Position numbers and translations under genes: made by a program
Assembly: GCA_017524405.1 (NCBI GenBank)
Contig: JAFWSJ010000002.1
Span: forward strand, 18,533-82,532
DNA: 64,000 bases
Reading direction: 5' to 3'
From: Candidatus Saccharimonadota bacterium
GTDB taxonomy: Bacteria; Patescibacteriota; Saccharimonadia; Saccharimonadales; Saccharimonadaceae
Notes under the pieces: model-generated
Databases searched by the model: none
What the model saw: only the letters and a program-made list of their open reading frames with translations
Told to the model about the DNA's origin: nothing
Shown here: positions 42,001-50,080 of the stretch, in pieces
How the letters are laid out: each line of letters begins with the position of its first letter
How positions within the stretch are numbered: the stretch's first letter is position 1

Positions 42001-44220
42001 ATAACGATAGATGCCGATCTCGCTACCCTTATCTCTACCCCGCTAGAAAGGCCTGACACGTATCAATATTATCCTCAATCGCTACTTGACTACTCGAAGG
42101 AATTCGTTGGCCCATGGGTCATGGTGATGATCGAGACAATTGGCAACCAAGGCTTCGATCCTCTCTCCGACTTCCAGAGTCGCGCTATCGATACTTTCTA
42201 CACCGTCTTTGGCAAATCTGGCGAAAAGCAAAACAAGATCCCAGTTACCACTACCTATAGCGATGGCTCAACTTACACGTGGTACAAATACGAAGGCGTC
42301 GACCAGCTCGACACTGGCGATACCTATGGCGCGCTCATCCTCACCGACAAAAACGTAACCGAGATTGATGCCAGCACGGGCTTCTTCTCCGGCCTCACCT
42401 TCGGCACAGTAGATATGGGCGCCACTAGCTGGACAAAAATAACGGAGGATTCCTATGCCTTTAACAAGGCAAACATCGGCACCCTCATCCTTCCTGGCGG
42501 CCTCAAGGTCGTGAACGAAGGCGCCTTCCATGACGCTACGATTGGCGGCGAGTTTGAGGTTCCTGCAACCACCAAGACGATTGATCGCGCAGCCTTCCAG
42601 GGCGCAACCGGTAAGATCGTTAATGGCCTCCCAGAAGGCGTAAAGAACATCAACGAAGCAGCCTTCTATGAAGCAGACATCGCCGACGATATTACCGTCC
42701 CATCGACCGTCACCCACATTGGTAAGTCCGCCTTCAACGCTGGTAGTAAGGATGTCCATTACGATACCGTCACCGTCAAGCCAGCTCTCACCTACGACAA
42801 CACTGACGAACAGCTCGTCCACCAGATCTTCTGGAACGCAGACCTGGACAAGCTCATCATCGAGTCCTCTACCCTCCCAGCCTATGCTGAAGACCCAGAT
42901 CTACCATTCCAGCAAGAATTCTGGAGCATGCCAATGGATGAGGTAGTCTTAAAGAACCTCGTTGGTATCTCCCATACCGCCTTCGAGGGTTGCGATAACC
43001 TCACTAAGGTTGATGCGACTGGCGACCCAGACCTCGCAGTAATTGGCGAACAAGCCTTCCTTAACAACGAGAAGCTCGATACCTTCCTCTTCTCTACTGG
43101 CTCGAAGAACAAGACCATCGCCATCAAGCCAAACGCCTTTGAAGGCACTGGCTTCACTGAGCTCGGCGATTCCTCGACTAAGTTCGACCTCACCGCAGCG
43201 AAGTTCGACGCATCGGCAGGCCACGCCTTCGCTAACATGCCAAAGCTCAAGAAGGTCACCGTTCCTCGTAATTTCTCTGGCGCAACTATCCCAGAGTACG
43301 CCTTCTATAACGATGCATTGCTTGAAGAAGCTAGCGTAGACTACAAGATCACCGACATCAAGAACGCAGCCTTCACCCGCGACGACAACCTCAAGCGTAT
43401 CTTCATCTGGGGCGATACCATCGTCCAGGATCAGAGCCTTGATGGCTACACCCAGCCTACCCGCGGCAACACCCGCGCAGTGGTTGGTCCAACCATCCCA
43501 GAATCTACGGATATCTACGCTTACTCTACGTCAAGAACTGAGGCTTATGCCGCAAGCGAACAGCGTGCAGACATGGATAGCACCTTCTACCCACTCGACG
43601 AGGTTCTCTATCTCACTTCGAACCATCCAACCGTCCTTCTCCAAGAAGACGATACCGATTTCGATAAATCTGACCTCACCGTCTACGCAATGCGCCGCGA
43701 TGGCGTCATCCTCGAATCTGGCTCATGGCAAGAGTTCGACGGCAATGCCTATGCTCGCGCTGGCAAGGGCCTAAACTTCGAACATATGGCTGAGACCATT
43801 GCTGAAGACGAAGCCTTCGGTGCTGTCTGGGATACTCCAGTTCCAATCGCAGAGCTCGATCTCTCGAACCAGAACTTCGCAAACCTTGCATACCTCATTC
43901 GCCCAGCAACTGACGATCCAGCAGTTCTCACGGTTGACCTCAAGCATACGGACAAATACACTACTTATCTCGCCAACACCAACATCGACCCACGCGACGA
44001 AGAACGTGAGCACGAGAAAGAACCGGAACCGGAACCGGAGCCAACTCCAACCCCACAGCCAGAACCAGAACCAGAGCCGACCCCAGCTCCAGAACCAGAA
44101 CCGGAACCGGAACCAGATACTCCAAAGACGCTTGATGAGGTGGCAAAGTTCGGCGCCATTCTCACCGGTAGCGGCATCGCAGTAGGCGCACTCTTGCTCG
44201 CCGTTCGCCGCCGTAGATAA
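39004..44220 (+). CDS. Giant BspA-like leucine-rich-repeat surface protein 2 (1738 aa)
   Basis: The start is ATG 39004, after GGGAGAGG; longer frames run into the promoter. A signal peptide (about 1-34, ending NNSAFAA), many LRR_5 units, a Pro/Glu linker, TPKTLD, a hydrophobic segment and a VRRRR tail make the same architecture as LRR protein 1. It is a clear paralogue: segments such as FDLTAAKFDA and KVTVPRNFSGATIPEY are the same in both, with the C-terminal third most alike and the N-terminal half more diverged. It is probably a wall-linked adhesin. The Pro/Glu linker is longer and more regular (EPEPEP blocks) than in LRR 1. Confidence 0.88.
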   Translation: MSKIKTCNKSVFVAFCALGLSAILSVIINNSAFAAGSGIITSGDARWEYTVKDPAADRPQELSIKFYDKAPSATTVVVPSFNDVKSLVTTAGETLDNDLDTYYLRDADPDQQDTDYPSVTRRPATAATTKLDMSGTSKIQIMGVKPIIDPETETELVFGQNMVLGDEVSKTVWLPYCDVTHNSSYDCTVRSGKTYEHFEQYVPGWETMTNEERENYSPTVEEATQLVGCRFVTQSWWYENYGENACFVMYRPSYGDKPMVINHLRSGGAFAGYKLKLTNFTAENLNYIGWNSFEGSTFNSANTSITITGAPFHGGFIFQGTNVKNITINSSDTGPGLFKDCQNIESITFGNNADTIVADTFAGTNLTSFDFTNTGIKNIGAHAFEGARLTEVNFTGIERIDYQAFKDNDLYEIYLPKSINKLGVEIFRNNGNMKKATVAYDTMTSGTVLPFWVVLDNYNWYDNDAAQPATQIEELIILAPYAANEEVSATHISMDQYAHHYDDRGNYHAEKSTGSWDGGSWKNNCGMGYVSGNANYWSYIYDNMCDAMYEPEQRWAKPDEKKNVIAPKYFQGMHGLKKIVVGDGYEYIGGSAFIVDEGSWSGGWYIEDAINSCSPSDTVCTAGGGRSLEKVSLPESLKGIGSLAFGGSAYTANFEMSIPSGIEYIGQAAFKRMYPLSVDVDFANLKYLGDDAFTGTMIRNIYLHDSLEYMGWAVFHDCFFINDITFDLDIYDQNNLIIWPTTIADESMKDQYGYWAADNGYASEFRGMFGERHPGGFIGSEEVREKWGLKYESRATNYHQKFGTVTFTEKAVTAPPLVASEQYGNMGYGVVDPYNPYLPTSCSGITFNYMAADVFDISATPWKVLRPYIFNHSVIGELRLPANLEVISVASFSQAKIVEELVLPDTLKVIGDGAFDNGQSDIRVDEFTPKITKLPESLEFIGSHAFWGDTRLTADAYLPNARRIDAEAFTRTSIRDVYLPDTLEYLAPGAFDCIETLRDITIDADLATLISTPLERPDTYQYYPQSLLDYSKEFVGPWVMVMIETIGNQGFDPLSDFQSRAIDTFYTVFGKSGEKQNKIPVTTTYSDGSTYTWYKYEGVDQLDTGDTYGALILTDKNVTEIDASTGFFSGLTFGTVDMGATSWTKITEDSYAFNKANIGTLILPGGLKVVNEGAFHDATIGGEFEVPATTKTIDRAAFQGATGKIVNGLPEGVKNINEAAFYEADIADDITVPSTVTHIGKSAFNAGSKDVHYDTVTVKPALTYDNTDEQLVHQIFWNADLDKLIIESSTLPAYAEDPDLPFQQEFWSMPMDEVVLKNLVGISHTAFEGCDNLTKVDATGDPDLAVIGEQAFLNNEKLDTFLFSTGSKNKTIAIKPNAFEGTGFTELGDSSTKFDLTAAKFDASAGHAFANMPKLKKVTVPRNFSGATIPEYAFYNDALLEEASVDYKITDIKNAAFTRDDNLKRIFIWGDTIVQDQSLDGYTQPTRGNTRAVVGPTIPESTDIYAYSTSRTEAYAASEQRADMDSTFYPLDEVLYLTSNHPTVLLQEDDTDFDKSDLTVYAMRRDGVILESGSWQEFDGNAYARAGKGLNFEHMAETIAEDEAFGAVWDTPVPIAELDLSNQNFANLAYLIRPATDDPAVLTVDLKHTDKYTTYLANTNIDPRDEEREHEKEPEPEPEPTPTPQPEPEPEPTPAPEPEPEPEPDTPKTLDEVAKFGAILTGSGIAVGALLLAVRRRR

Positions 44221-44239
44221 AGTTAGGACCCCCCGTCAC

Positions 44240-44273
44240 AGATAGACGCACGAAATGTGCGTCTATCTTGTTT
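44240..44273 (+). terminator. Terminator of LRR gene 2
   Basis: AGATAGACGCAC and GTGCGTCTATCT form a perfect 12-bp stem over GAAAT, followed by TGTTT. Confidence 0.85.
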
Positions 44274-44280
44274 GATGTCG

Positions 44281-44286
44281 TATAAT
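44281..44286 (+). promoter_or_regulatory. -10 box of the cellulose-synthase-like operon
   Basis: TATAAT ends 9 nt before ATG 44296, so the transcript is nearly leaderless. Confidence 0.65.
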
Positions 44287-44295
44287 TAAAGTATT

Positions 44296-45870
44296 ATGGT
44301 CAAAAAATTGAAGTTACTAGTTTATCTTATCTCGTTGGCCGCGACTGTCGTATATATCGGATACCGTCTCGCCTTCACAATGCCATTTAACCTTTATGCG
44401 ATTGATATTATATTTGGCTTGATCGTTATTATTGTGGAGCTCATTGAGGCGCTCGAGTTCGGCGTCTACTTCTGGCATGTTCTTCGCCCAGAAAAAGTGT
44501 CGCCAAAGGCACCGAAGATCAAGGATGAAGACTATCCAGATGTTGACGTATTTGTGGCAACTTATAACGAGGACGAAGATCTTCTCGCGAAGACGCTCGA
44601 GGCTTGTTCGAAGATGAAATATCCGAGCAAGAAGAAGGTCCATATTTATCTTTGCGATGATGGCCATCGCGATAGCCTAAAGAAGCTCGCGAAGAAATAT
44701 GGCGCCGAGCATATTGTGCGCGACAATAATAATTTCGCAAAGGCTGGTAACTACAACCATGCGCTCAAAGTGACCAATTCCCCATATATCGCTATCTTCG
44801 ACGCCGACATGCGTCCAACACCAGACTTCCTTATCAAGACCGTACCATTCTTCCATGACGATGAAAAGGTCGGCTTCGTGCAGGCTCCGCAGAGCTTTAA
44901 TAATCCGGATATTTTCCAGGCTAGACTCAACAAGCAAACGCCGTTCGAACAGGATTATTTCTACCACTATATTCAAATTGCACGCAATAAAACCAACTCT
45001 GTTATCATGTGCGGCACGAACTGCGTCTTGTCGCGCACTGCCCTAAAGAAAGCGGGCGGCTTCGCACAGGCAACCATTGCCGAGGACGTCGCAACCGGTA
45101 TGCTCATCGAGCGCAAAGGTTTCCGCGGTATCGCGATTGATGACGTAATCGCGCATGGCGAGAGCGTCAACAGCGTTCCGGCCTTCCTCAAGCAGCGCTC
45201 ACGCTGGGGTCGCGGTTGCATCCAGACTGCAAAGGCTTACGGCATTTTCCGCTTCAGAGGCTTGAAGCTCAGTCAGCGCCTCGACTATTTTGTCGCGATC
45301 AACTACTGGTGCTTCGGCCTAAAGCGCATGCTCTACATGATCTTGCCGCTTCTCTTCGCCTTCATCGGTATCATTGCAATTCAGGGCGACCTCGTCGTAT
45401 TTTCGATCATCTTCTTTACACAGTACTTGCTCAAGCGTTTCGTTATCGACTGGCTCGAGCGCGGCTACAAATCGTCGACCTGGTCAAAGATTTACGAGAT
45501 TATCCAAGCGCCATACATGGCTGTCGTGATTTTTGGCGAGCTCATCGGCATCTCTAGCAAGAAGTTTAGCGTTACGCCAAAAGGTAATAATAACAAGAAG
45601 CGCGGCGGCGACCTTCGCCTCACTATTGCGCATTTGTTACTCTTTGGGGCAAACATCGCAGGTATCGTCGTGGCAGCGATTCGTGTCCAGGATACCGGCA
45701 TTAATCTTTACCTCATTCCAATTATTTGGATGGCAATCAACACTGCCTATTTGCTCTTCGCCCTACTCTTCGACTTCCGCCGCAGCCGCCAGTACAAGAA
45801 TTTCAGGCCTAATGCAGTAAAGCATTACGGAATCAAATCTTACCTCGGTTTGCTCAAGAGAGGCTCATGA
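44296..45870 (+). CDS. Cellulose-synthase-like membrane glycosyltransferase (GT2)
   Basis: 524 residues. Two N-terminal helices lead into a cytosolic GT2 domain with the processive-synthase motifs: VATYNED, CDDGHRD, DADMRP, the acceptor-side AEDVATG and QRSRW (about 300-304). At least four C-terminal helices form a channel. This is the BcsA pattern for making and exporting a beta-linked glucan from UDP-glucose. The PilZ domain that binds c-di-GMP in BcsA is missing, as is any BcsB in view, so control must differ. It overlaps a GH5 cellulase-like gene by 4 nt. Cellulose, a mixed glucan or another beta-glycan are all possible products. Confidence 0.85.
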   Translation: MVKKLKLLVYLISLAATVVYIGYRLAFTMPFNLYAIDIIFGLIVIIVELIEALEFGVYFWHVLRPEKVSPKAPKIKDEDYPDVDVFVATYNEDEDLLAKTLEACSKMKYPSKKKVHIYLCDDGHRDSLKKLAKKYGAEHIVRDNNNFAKAGNYNHALKVTNSPYIAIFDADMRPTPDFLIKTVPFFHDDEKVGFVQAPQSFNNPDIFQARLNKQTPFEQDYFYHYIQIARNKTNSVIMCGTNCVLSRTALKKAGGFAQATIAEDVATGMLIERKGFRGIAIDDVIAHGESVNSVPAFLKQRSRWGRGCIQTAKAYGIFRFRGLKLSQRLDYFVAINYWCFGLKRMLYMILPLLFAFIGIIAIQGDLVVFSIIFFTQYLLKRFVIDWLERGYKSSTWSKIYEIIQAPYMAVVIFGELIGISSKKFSVTPKGNNNKKRGGDLRLTIAHLLLFGANIAGIVVAAIRVQDTGINLYLIPIIWMAINTAYLLFALLFDFRRSRQYKNFRPNAVKHYGIKSYLGLLKRGS

Positions 45871-46907
45871 GCAAAAAGAAAACGAAAATCATTTTCATTT
45901 CTATCGCAATTCTCATCGCATTAGCGACAATCGCAGGAGGGGTAATCTTTTTCGCGACAAGGCCACCAGTAGATAAAAGCACCGCTTCGTACAACGGTCA
46001 GCTTCGCGTGGACGGTGCACGCATTGTGAACCAGCATAACGAAGACGTCCAGCTTGTCGGCATTAGCACACACGGCATCCAGTGGTATAGCAAGCTCTAT
46101 AACGACACGAGCATCAAGGAGCTAAAAGACGAATTCGGAATAAATGTCTTCCGCGTCGCAATGTATGTCAATCCAGACGACAATGGCTACGTCGCAAATC
46201 CTAGCCTCAAAGACAAGCTCTACGAGCTCGTAGACGCAACGATTGAACTCGATATGTATGCGATTATCGACTGGCATATTTTGAATGATAATAATCCGCA
46301 GACCTACAAGAAGGAGGCGCTCGAGTTCTTTGATGAGGTATCAGCAAAATATGCCGAATCGCCAAACGTGATTTACGAAATATGCAATGAGCCGAACGGC
46401 AAAGACATTACTTGGAAGGACCACATTAAGCCATACGCCGAAGAAGTCATCCCGAAGATTCGCGAACATGCGCCAAATTCCCTTATTATCGTCGGGACTC
46501 CGGACTGGAGTAAAGATCTCGTTCCGGTCGGCAAAGAACCGCTCAGCTTCGACAACGTAGCCTATGCTCTGCATTTTTATTCAGGCTCACATAATGTCAC
46601 TTTGCGCAAACGCATGGATGCTTTCCGCGAAAAGAATCTTGCCCTATTTGTCTCCGAGTGCGGCGCTACTGATTCGACTGGTGACGGCAAGCTTTACGAA
46701 GAGGCGTTCACGCGTTGGAAAGATTACCTAAATGAAAAGAAAATTAGCTGGGTATATTGGTCATTCTCGAACAAAGATGAGGCCTCGGCAATCGTAAATA
46801 AAAAATACAAACCAGGCAAAGCCGACGAAGAGACTGGCATCGACAGTTATCTGACCGAAAGCGGACAGATGCTTAAACGCGCTCTGAAGCCAACCACGGA
46901 AGAATAA
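45867..46907 (+). CDS. Membrane-anchored GH5 cellulase-like enzyme
   Basis: 346 residues: a single N-terminal anchor (about 7-29) and a GH5 domain outside the membrane. The domain begins with RVDGARIVNQHNEDVQLVGI, carries the acid/base Glu in ICNEPNG (about 174) and the nucleophile in FVSECGAT (about 263). Cellulose-producing operons usually include a cellulase (BcsZ, GH8, or GH5 in some lineages) that trims or releases the nascent chain. Coupled translation with the synthase-like gene supports the same role here. Confidence 0.88.
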   Translation: MSKKKTKIIFISIAILIALATIAGGVIFFATRPPVDKSTASYNGQLRVDGARIVNQHNEDVQLVGISTHGIQWYSKLYNDTSIKELKDEFGINVFRVAMYVNPDDNGYVANPSLKDKLYELVDATIELDMYAIIDWHILNDNNPQTYKKEALEFFDEVSAKYAESPNVIYEICNEPNGKDITWKDHIKPYAEEVIPKIREHAPNSLIIVGTPDWSKDLVPVGKEPLSFDNVAYALHFYSGSHNVTLRKRMDAFREKNLALFVSECGATDSTGDGKLYEEAFTRWKDYLNEKKISWVYWSFSNKDEASAIVNKKYKPGKADEETGIDSYLTESGQMLKRALKPTTEE

Positions 46908-46925
46908 GCGTGATAAAATAGCTTC

Positions 46926-47279
46926 ATGAACAAGAAGCTAAAAGACTATATTAAAGAAGCTGAGTCGCTCAGCGAGCATCCGACCGAAGAGTCGCGCGCA
47001 TATCATAACGCTATGGTTGCGCAGTTCCAGCACGAACGCTTTATTCATCTGGTTGTTACGATGTTTTTCGCCCTATTCACGATTCTCTTTTTTGCAATCT
47101 CGATTTTTCTACCATTTGTCGTGACGCCGGGCGCCTGGGGCACCGCGATGGTCATGGGCTGCGAAGGCATCTCTGCGATACTGGTCGTGGTACTAGTTTT
47201 TTATATTCATCACTACTATCAACTCGAAAACGGCGTCCAAAATCTCGAAGAGATCACAAAGCGCTTCTATAAAAAATAA
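46926..47279 (+). CDS. Hypothetical two-helix membrane protein, 117 aa
   Basis: Function not recognised. A charged N-terminal part (about 1-38) is followed by two hydrophobic segments (about 39-65 and about 72-95) and a polar tail. TAAAAT at 46914-46919 ends 6 nt before the ATG, so it has its own leaderless promoter within the end of the GH5 operon, although read-through from that operon is also possible. It may be a small partner of the polysaccharide synthase; this rests on position only. Confidence 0.65.
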   Translation: MNKKLKDYIKEAESLSEHPTEESRAYHNAMVAQFQHERFIHLVVTMFFALFTILFFAISIFLPFVVTPGAWGTAMVMGCEGISAILVVVLVFYIHHYYQLENGVQNLEEITKRFYKK

Positions 47280-47302
47280 CCCCCTTACCGGGGGCTATTT
47301 TT
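47274..47302. terminator. Bidirectional terminator
   Basis: CCCCC and GGGGG pair over TTACC, with A-rich and T6 flanks. It serves the 46926 gene and the convergent WG-repeat gene. Confidence 0.85.
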
Positions 47303-47307
47303 TGATT

Positions 47308-48984
47308 CTATTTTTGCGTATAGAACAGATCGCCGGAGTGAGTGTAATACTTCACTTCGTCATCGGTCGTGATTGTGAAATAGCCGCTCTCGTTGAAGGA
47401 GATCGAACCCTTTTCGCTAACCTTGACCGACTTGCCGTCAATGTCGATTAAGTCATATTGACTATCTTTGCGACCAAAGGCAACCGTATTTTTCTTGTAG
47501 AAGTCGAAACTACTGTAATCGCCTTCGATAATGATCTTGCCGTCGCTGCCGAGCAGGTAGGCCTTCTTCGTATCGTAGCGATAAGCAGAGTAGTACTTAC
47601 CGCGGCGAGAAATCGAAGCAAATTTTTCCGAAACGATGTTGCCGTCTTTGTTGACTAGATACTGGCGATCATCGCTCTTGCTCTCGCGCGGGTCTCGAAC
47701 GATAATATTGCCATTCTCATCGACGCCGTAGAGGTCGCCATAGGTGATGCCATCAAGCTTATAGACGATTTCGCCATCGGTATTATAGAGGGCGATCATC
47801 TTATCCTTGTAGTCACGAATCGAGTAACCGCTTCTCGTGATGGAAGGCGTATAGCCGGCATTCACGGTTTTCTTCTCTTCGCCATTAACGAAGATCTGGA
47901 ACTTCGCTTCCTTGCTATCGTAGTGTCCATAGTGGTTTTCGTCATAAATGATGTAGCGATTGCTATAGTCGCTTACTGGAATATCCGTAATCTTATTGTC
48001 GCGAATTAGGAAGGTGCCGTCGTCGTTCTTGCAGCTTAGATAGTAACGATCCTTATTGCTCTCGTCGTCGTTGATAGTAATCGTCGAACACTTTCTGTCG
48101 AGTTCGTACAAAGAGCCATCAATGACATAAGCCATGGTGCGGTCGCTATATTCTTCTTTCGAGAGAGTAAAGACTTTTTCGTTGGCTGAAACATCAGAAA
48201 GAATGTAGCGGACGTCCGTTCCGATAGAGGCGGCCACCTTCAAGGTCTTGTTATTTAGCAACATTAGCATGCCGTCGAATGCGACAGAGGTCGCGACGCG
48301 CTTGTCGCGAGTTTCGAAGGTCGGCTTAGTCTTGCTCTCGAACTCCGCGATCGAATCACCGTAGGCGTTATAGAGCTTGTACTGATTGCTCGCGGTCTCA
48401 ATTGCGACATACGGGGCGTCATAGTTGCGCTTGTAGTCTACATAGCCCTCAGCGACATCCTCGCCATTGCCCTTGATGATTTTTGCGTTATCGCCGCTCT
48501 TGACCTCGAAGAGGCCGCCAAGCTCATAAATGCGCTCGTAGGTGCCAAATTCAACGGTCATTTTGCCAGTATGGTCAATAATACCAAACTGATCTTCTTC
48601 ATTGCGAACCGTAGCGTAGCCGTTAATAAAGGTACCGGTAGACGTAAAGTTGAAGTCCGTCAGACGGCTGCCATCATTCTTAAATAGTGCATACTTACCG
48701 CTTGAGTCGCGGTTTTCGCGAACGAAGAATGCGTCAGTATCGAAGACCGTCTCGCCCTCCCCGCCCCTATTGAGGTTTAGCAGGATGATTAGCGCAATGA
48801 CGCCGCCCGCAACGAGGGCCGCCGCAGCAGCAATCAGGATAATTAGTTTCTTTTTTGATTTGCGAGGAGCTTTATCGGCCTTCTTTTCAGCAGGCTGATC
48901 CTTCGCTTTCGGCTTCTCTTCCTTCTTCTTGCCACCTAGTAGCGGAGCTGGTTCAGAGGAAGTCGCAGTTTCTTTGGAATCCAT
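47308..48984 (-). CDS. Membrane-anchored WG-repeat-like protein, 558 aa
   Basis: A paralogue of the protein at 37308-38891. The cytosolic N-terminus is longer (about 45 residues, with a Lys-rich KKKEEKPKAKDQ region), then comes an anchor (about 47-69) and about 480 residues of WG-type beta repeats with the YGIID-like pattern, probably outside the cell. AGGAAG lies 6 nt before ATG 48984 and an extended TGCTAAAAT box lies about 32 nt upstream, so it has a conventional short leader, unlike its leaderless paralogue. Function unknown. Confidence 0.75.
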   Translation of the reverse strand: MDSKETATSSEPAPLLGGKKKEEKPKAKDQPAEKKADKAPRKSKKKLIILIAAAAALVAGGVIALIILLNLNRGGEGETVFDTDAFFVRENRDSSGKYALFKNDGSRLTDFNFTSTGTFINGYATVRNEEDQFGIIDHTGKMTVEFGTYERIYELGGLFEVKSGDNAKIIKGNGEDVAEGYVDYKRNYDAPYVAIETASNQYKLYNAYGDSIAEFESKTKPTFETRDKRVATSVAFDGMLMLLNNKTLKVAASIGTDVRYILSDVSANEKVFTLSKEEYSDRTMAYVIDGSLYELDRKCSTITINDDESNKDRYYLSCKNDDGTFLIRDNKITDIPVSDYSNRYIIYDENHYGHYDSKEAKFQIFVNGEEKKTVNAGYTPSITRSGYSIRDYKDKMIALYNTDGEIVYKLDGITYGDLYGVDENGNIIVRDPRESKSDDRQYLVNKDGNIVSEKFASISRRGKYYSAYRYDTKKAYLLGSDGKIIIEGDYSSFDFYKKNTVAFGRKDSQYDLIDIDGKSVKVSEKGSISFNESGYFTITTDDEVKYYTHSGDLFYTQK

Positions 48985-49078
48985 ATATTCTTCCTGTTTA
49001 TTATTAATAATATTTTAGCATGTTTGGACGCTTTGCGTGCTCGGCAGATTTATGCTTTACTTATGGGTTTTTATCTGA

Positions 49079-49084
49079 TATAAT
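49079..49084 (+). promoter_or_regulatory. -10 box of the bL31 operon
   Basis: TATAAT, preceded by TGA, lies 11 nt before ATG 49096; the leader would be only about 4-5 nt. Confidence 0.65.
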
Positions 49085-49095
49085 TAGTCGTAATT

Positions 49096-49425
49096 ATGAA
49101 AAAATCAATTCAACCTAAAGAGTACGACTTTGTGGTGTTTGCCGATGAGCAGGCAAAGTTTTCTTTTCTAACTCGCTCCACCGCTAAGTCCGAAGAAACC
49201 ATCAAGTGGACGGATGGCAAGGAGTATCCACTCGTCAAGGTGCAGATCTCTAGCGCATCTCATCCATTCTTCACGGGCGAAGAAAAGATTATCGATACCG
49301 AAGGTCGCGTCGACCGCTTCAAGGCTCGCGCTAAGAAGGCAGAGGCCCTCAAGGCTAGCCGCGGCAACAAGGTCGCAAAAGCTCAGAAAGAAGCTGCCAA
49401 AAAGGCCGCCAAAGCTGACAAATAA
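49096..49425 (+). CDS. rpmE: Ribosomal protein bL31, cysteine-less, with Lys/Ala-rich tail
   Basis: 109 residues. The bL31 core is recognisable: [15 protein letters not shown] at the start, [11 protein letters not shown] in the middle, then [27 protein letters not shown]. The zinc-ligand cysteines of the C+ form are absent (SSAS in place of the CSxC-type stretch), so it is a C- type independent of zinc. About 35 extra C-terminal residues are Lys/Ala-rich, which is unusual for bL31 and similar in style to the tails on SecA and the aquaporin-like protein. It forms an operon with a 36-residue basic protein. Confidence 0.88.
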   Translation: MKKSIQPKEYDFVVFADEQAKFSFLTRSTAKSEETIKWTDGKEYPLVKVQISSASHPFFTGEEKIIDTEGRVDRFKARAKKAEALKASRGNKVAKAQKEAAKKAAKADK

Positions 49426-49443
49426 TTTCGGAGGTTATAGATT

Positions 49444-49554
49444 ATGGCACGCAAGACTAAGGGCAAGAAGGTTCCAACTGCAAAGTTGAACCGCAACAAC
49501 AACCACAAGCACAGCGAGAAGCGCAAACACTTCAACCTACGTGATGGTCGCTAA
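49444..49554 (+). CDS. Small basic protein, 36 aa, in bL31 operon
   Basis: Not recognised by family. ATG 49444 follows GGAGG at 9-nt spacing, 18 nt after the bL31 stop and just before a strong terminator, so it is very likely translated. The product begins MARKTKGKKVPTAKLN, includes HKHSEKRKHF and ends LRDGR. With about 13 Lys/Arg and 4 His in 36 residues it looks like a ribosomal or ribosome-associated protein. Its place behind bL31 supports that. It is not bL34, bL36 or bTHX as I know them. Confidence 0.7.
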   Translation: MARKTKGKKVPTAKLNRNNNHKHSEKRKHFNLRDGR

Positions 49555-49556
49555 AT

Positions 49557-49587
49557 AAAAATATCTCCCGTTTGGGAGATATTTTTT
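49557..49587. terminator. Bidirectional terminator of the bL31 operon
   Basis: AAAATATCTCCC and GGGAGATATTTTTT form a perfect stem over GTTT. It also lies at the 3' end of the convergent HIT gene. Confidence 0.95.
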
Positions 49588-50080
49588 ATCCATTGATTCC
49601 GTGCTCTTCGAAATAGGCGCGGACTTTTTCGATAGCAGAAAGCACCTCTTGTCTCGTCGCATCATCCGCATGCTCCTCGGCGTATTGCATGATGTCGCGG
49701 AGATAGCTGACGCCCTTACCGAACTGCTGAGTCATCCAATCGTAATTCGGGAAAATCCAGATATGTAAATGCGATGAGCGTTCTTCCTGAACCAGCGTCA
49801 CTTCGGAAACGCCGAGCGTTTTTAATGCTTTTTCGGCCGCCACAGCGATGTCTATGACCTCATGGCGTTCGGCATCATCCAGCTCGGAGAGCGAGCGGAC
49901 ATGGCGCCTCGCATTTATGACTAGAAAGCCCGGGATTGGCACTTCAGGATCGGCGGCGAGAATGGCCGAAGTTCCTTGATAAATAATGCCACCAGGAATC
50001 GCCAACTTCCCGCTCGTAATATCGCAGCCCATGCAATCAAAAGTCATTTCGTTGCCCATAAAATCTGTTTCAGTTCTCAT
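49586..50080 (-). CDS. HIT-family nucleotide hydrolase-like protein
   Basis: 164 residues. The HIT fold is visible from the CMGCDI N-terminus through IPGFLVINARRHVRSLSEL to SSHLHIWIFPN, a divergent histidine-triad motif: HLHIW keeps two His, and the third position is not His. HIT proteins hydrolyse or transfer nucleoside phosphates such as Ap4A or AMP-lysine. The C-terminal 40 residues are Glu- and Ala-rich. Its start codon shares one base with the stop of queH, so the two are coupled. The changed triad leaves activity uncertain. Confidence 0.75.
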   Translation of the reverse strand: MRTETDFMGNEMTFDCMGCDITSGKLAIPGGIIYQGTSAILAADPEVPIPGFLVINARRHVRSLSELDDAERHEVIDIAVAAEKALKTLGVSEVTLVQEERSSHLHIWIFPNYDWMTQQFGKGVSYLRDIMQYAEEHADDATRQEVLSAIEKVRAYFEEHGING

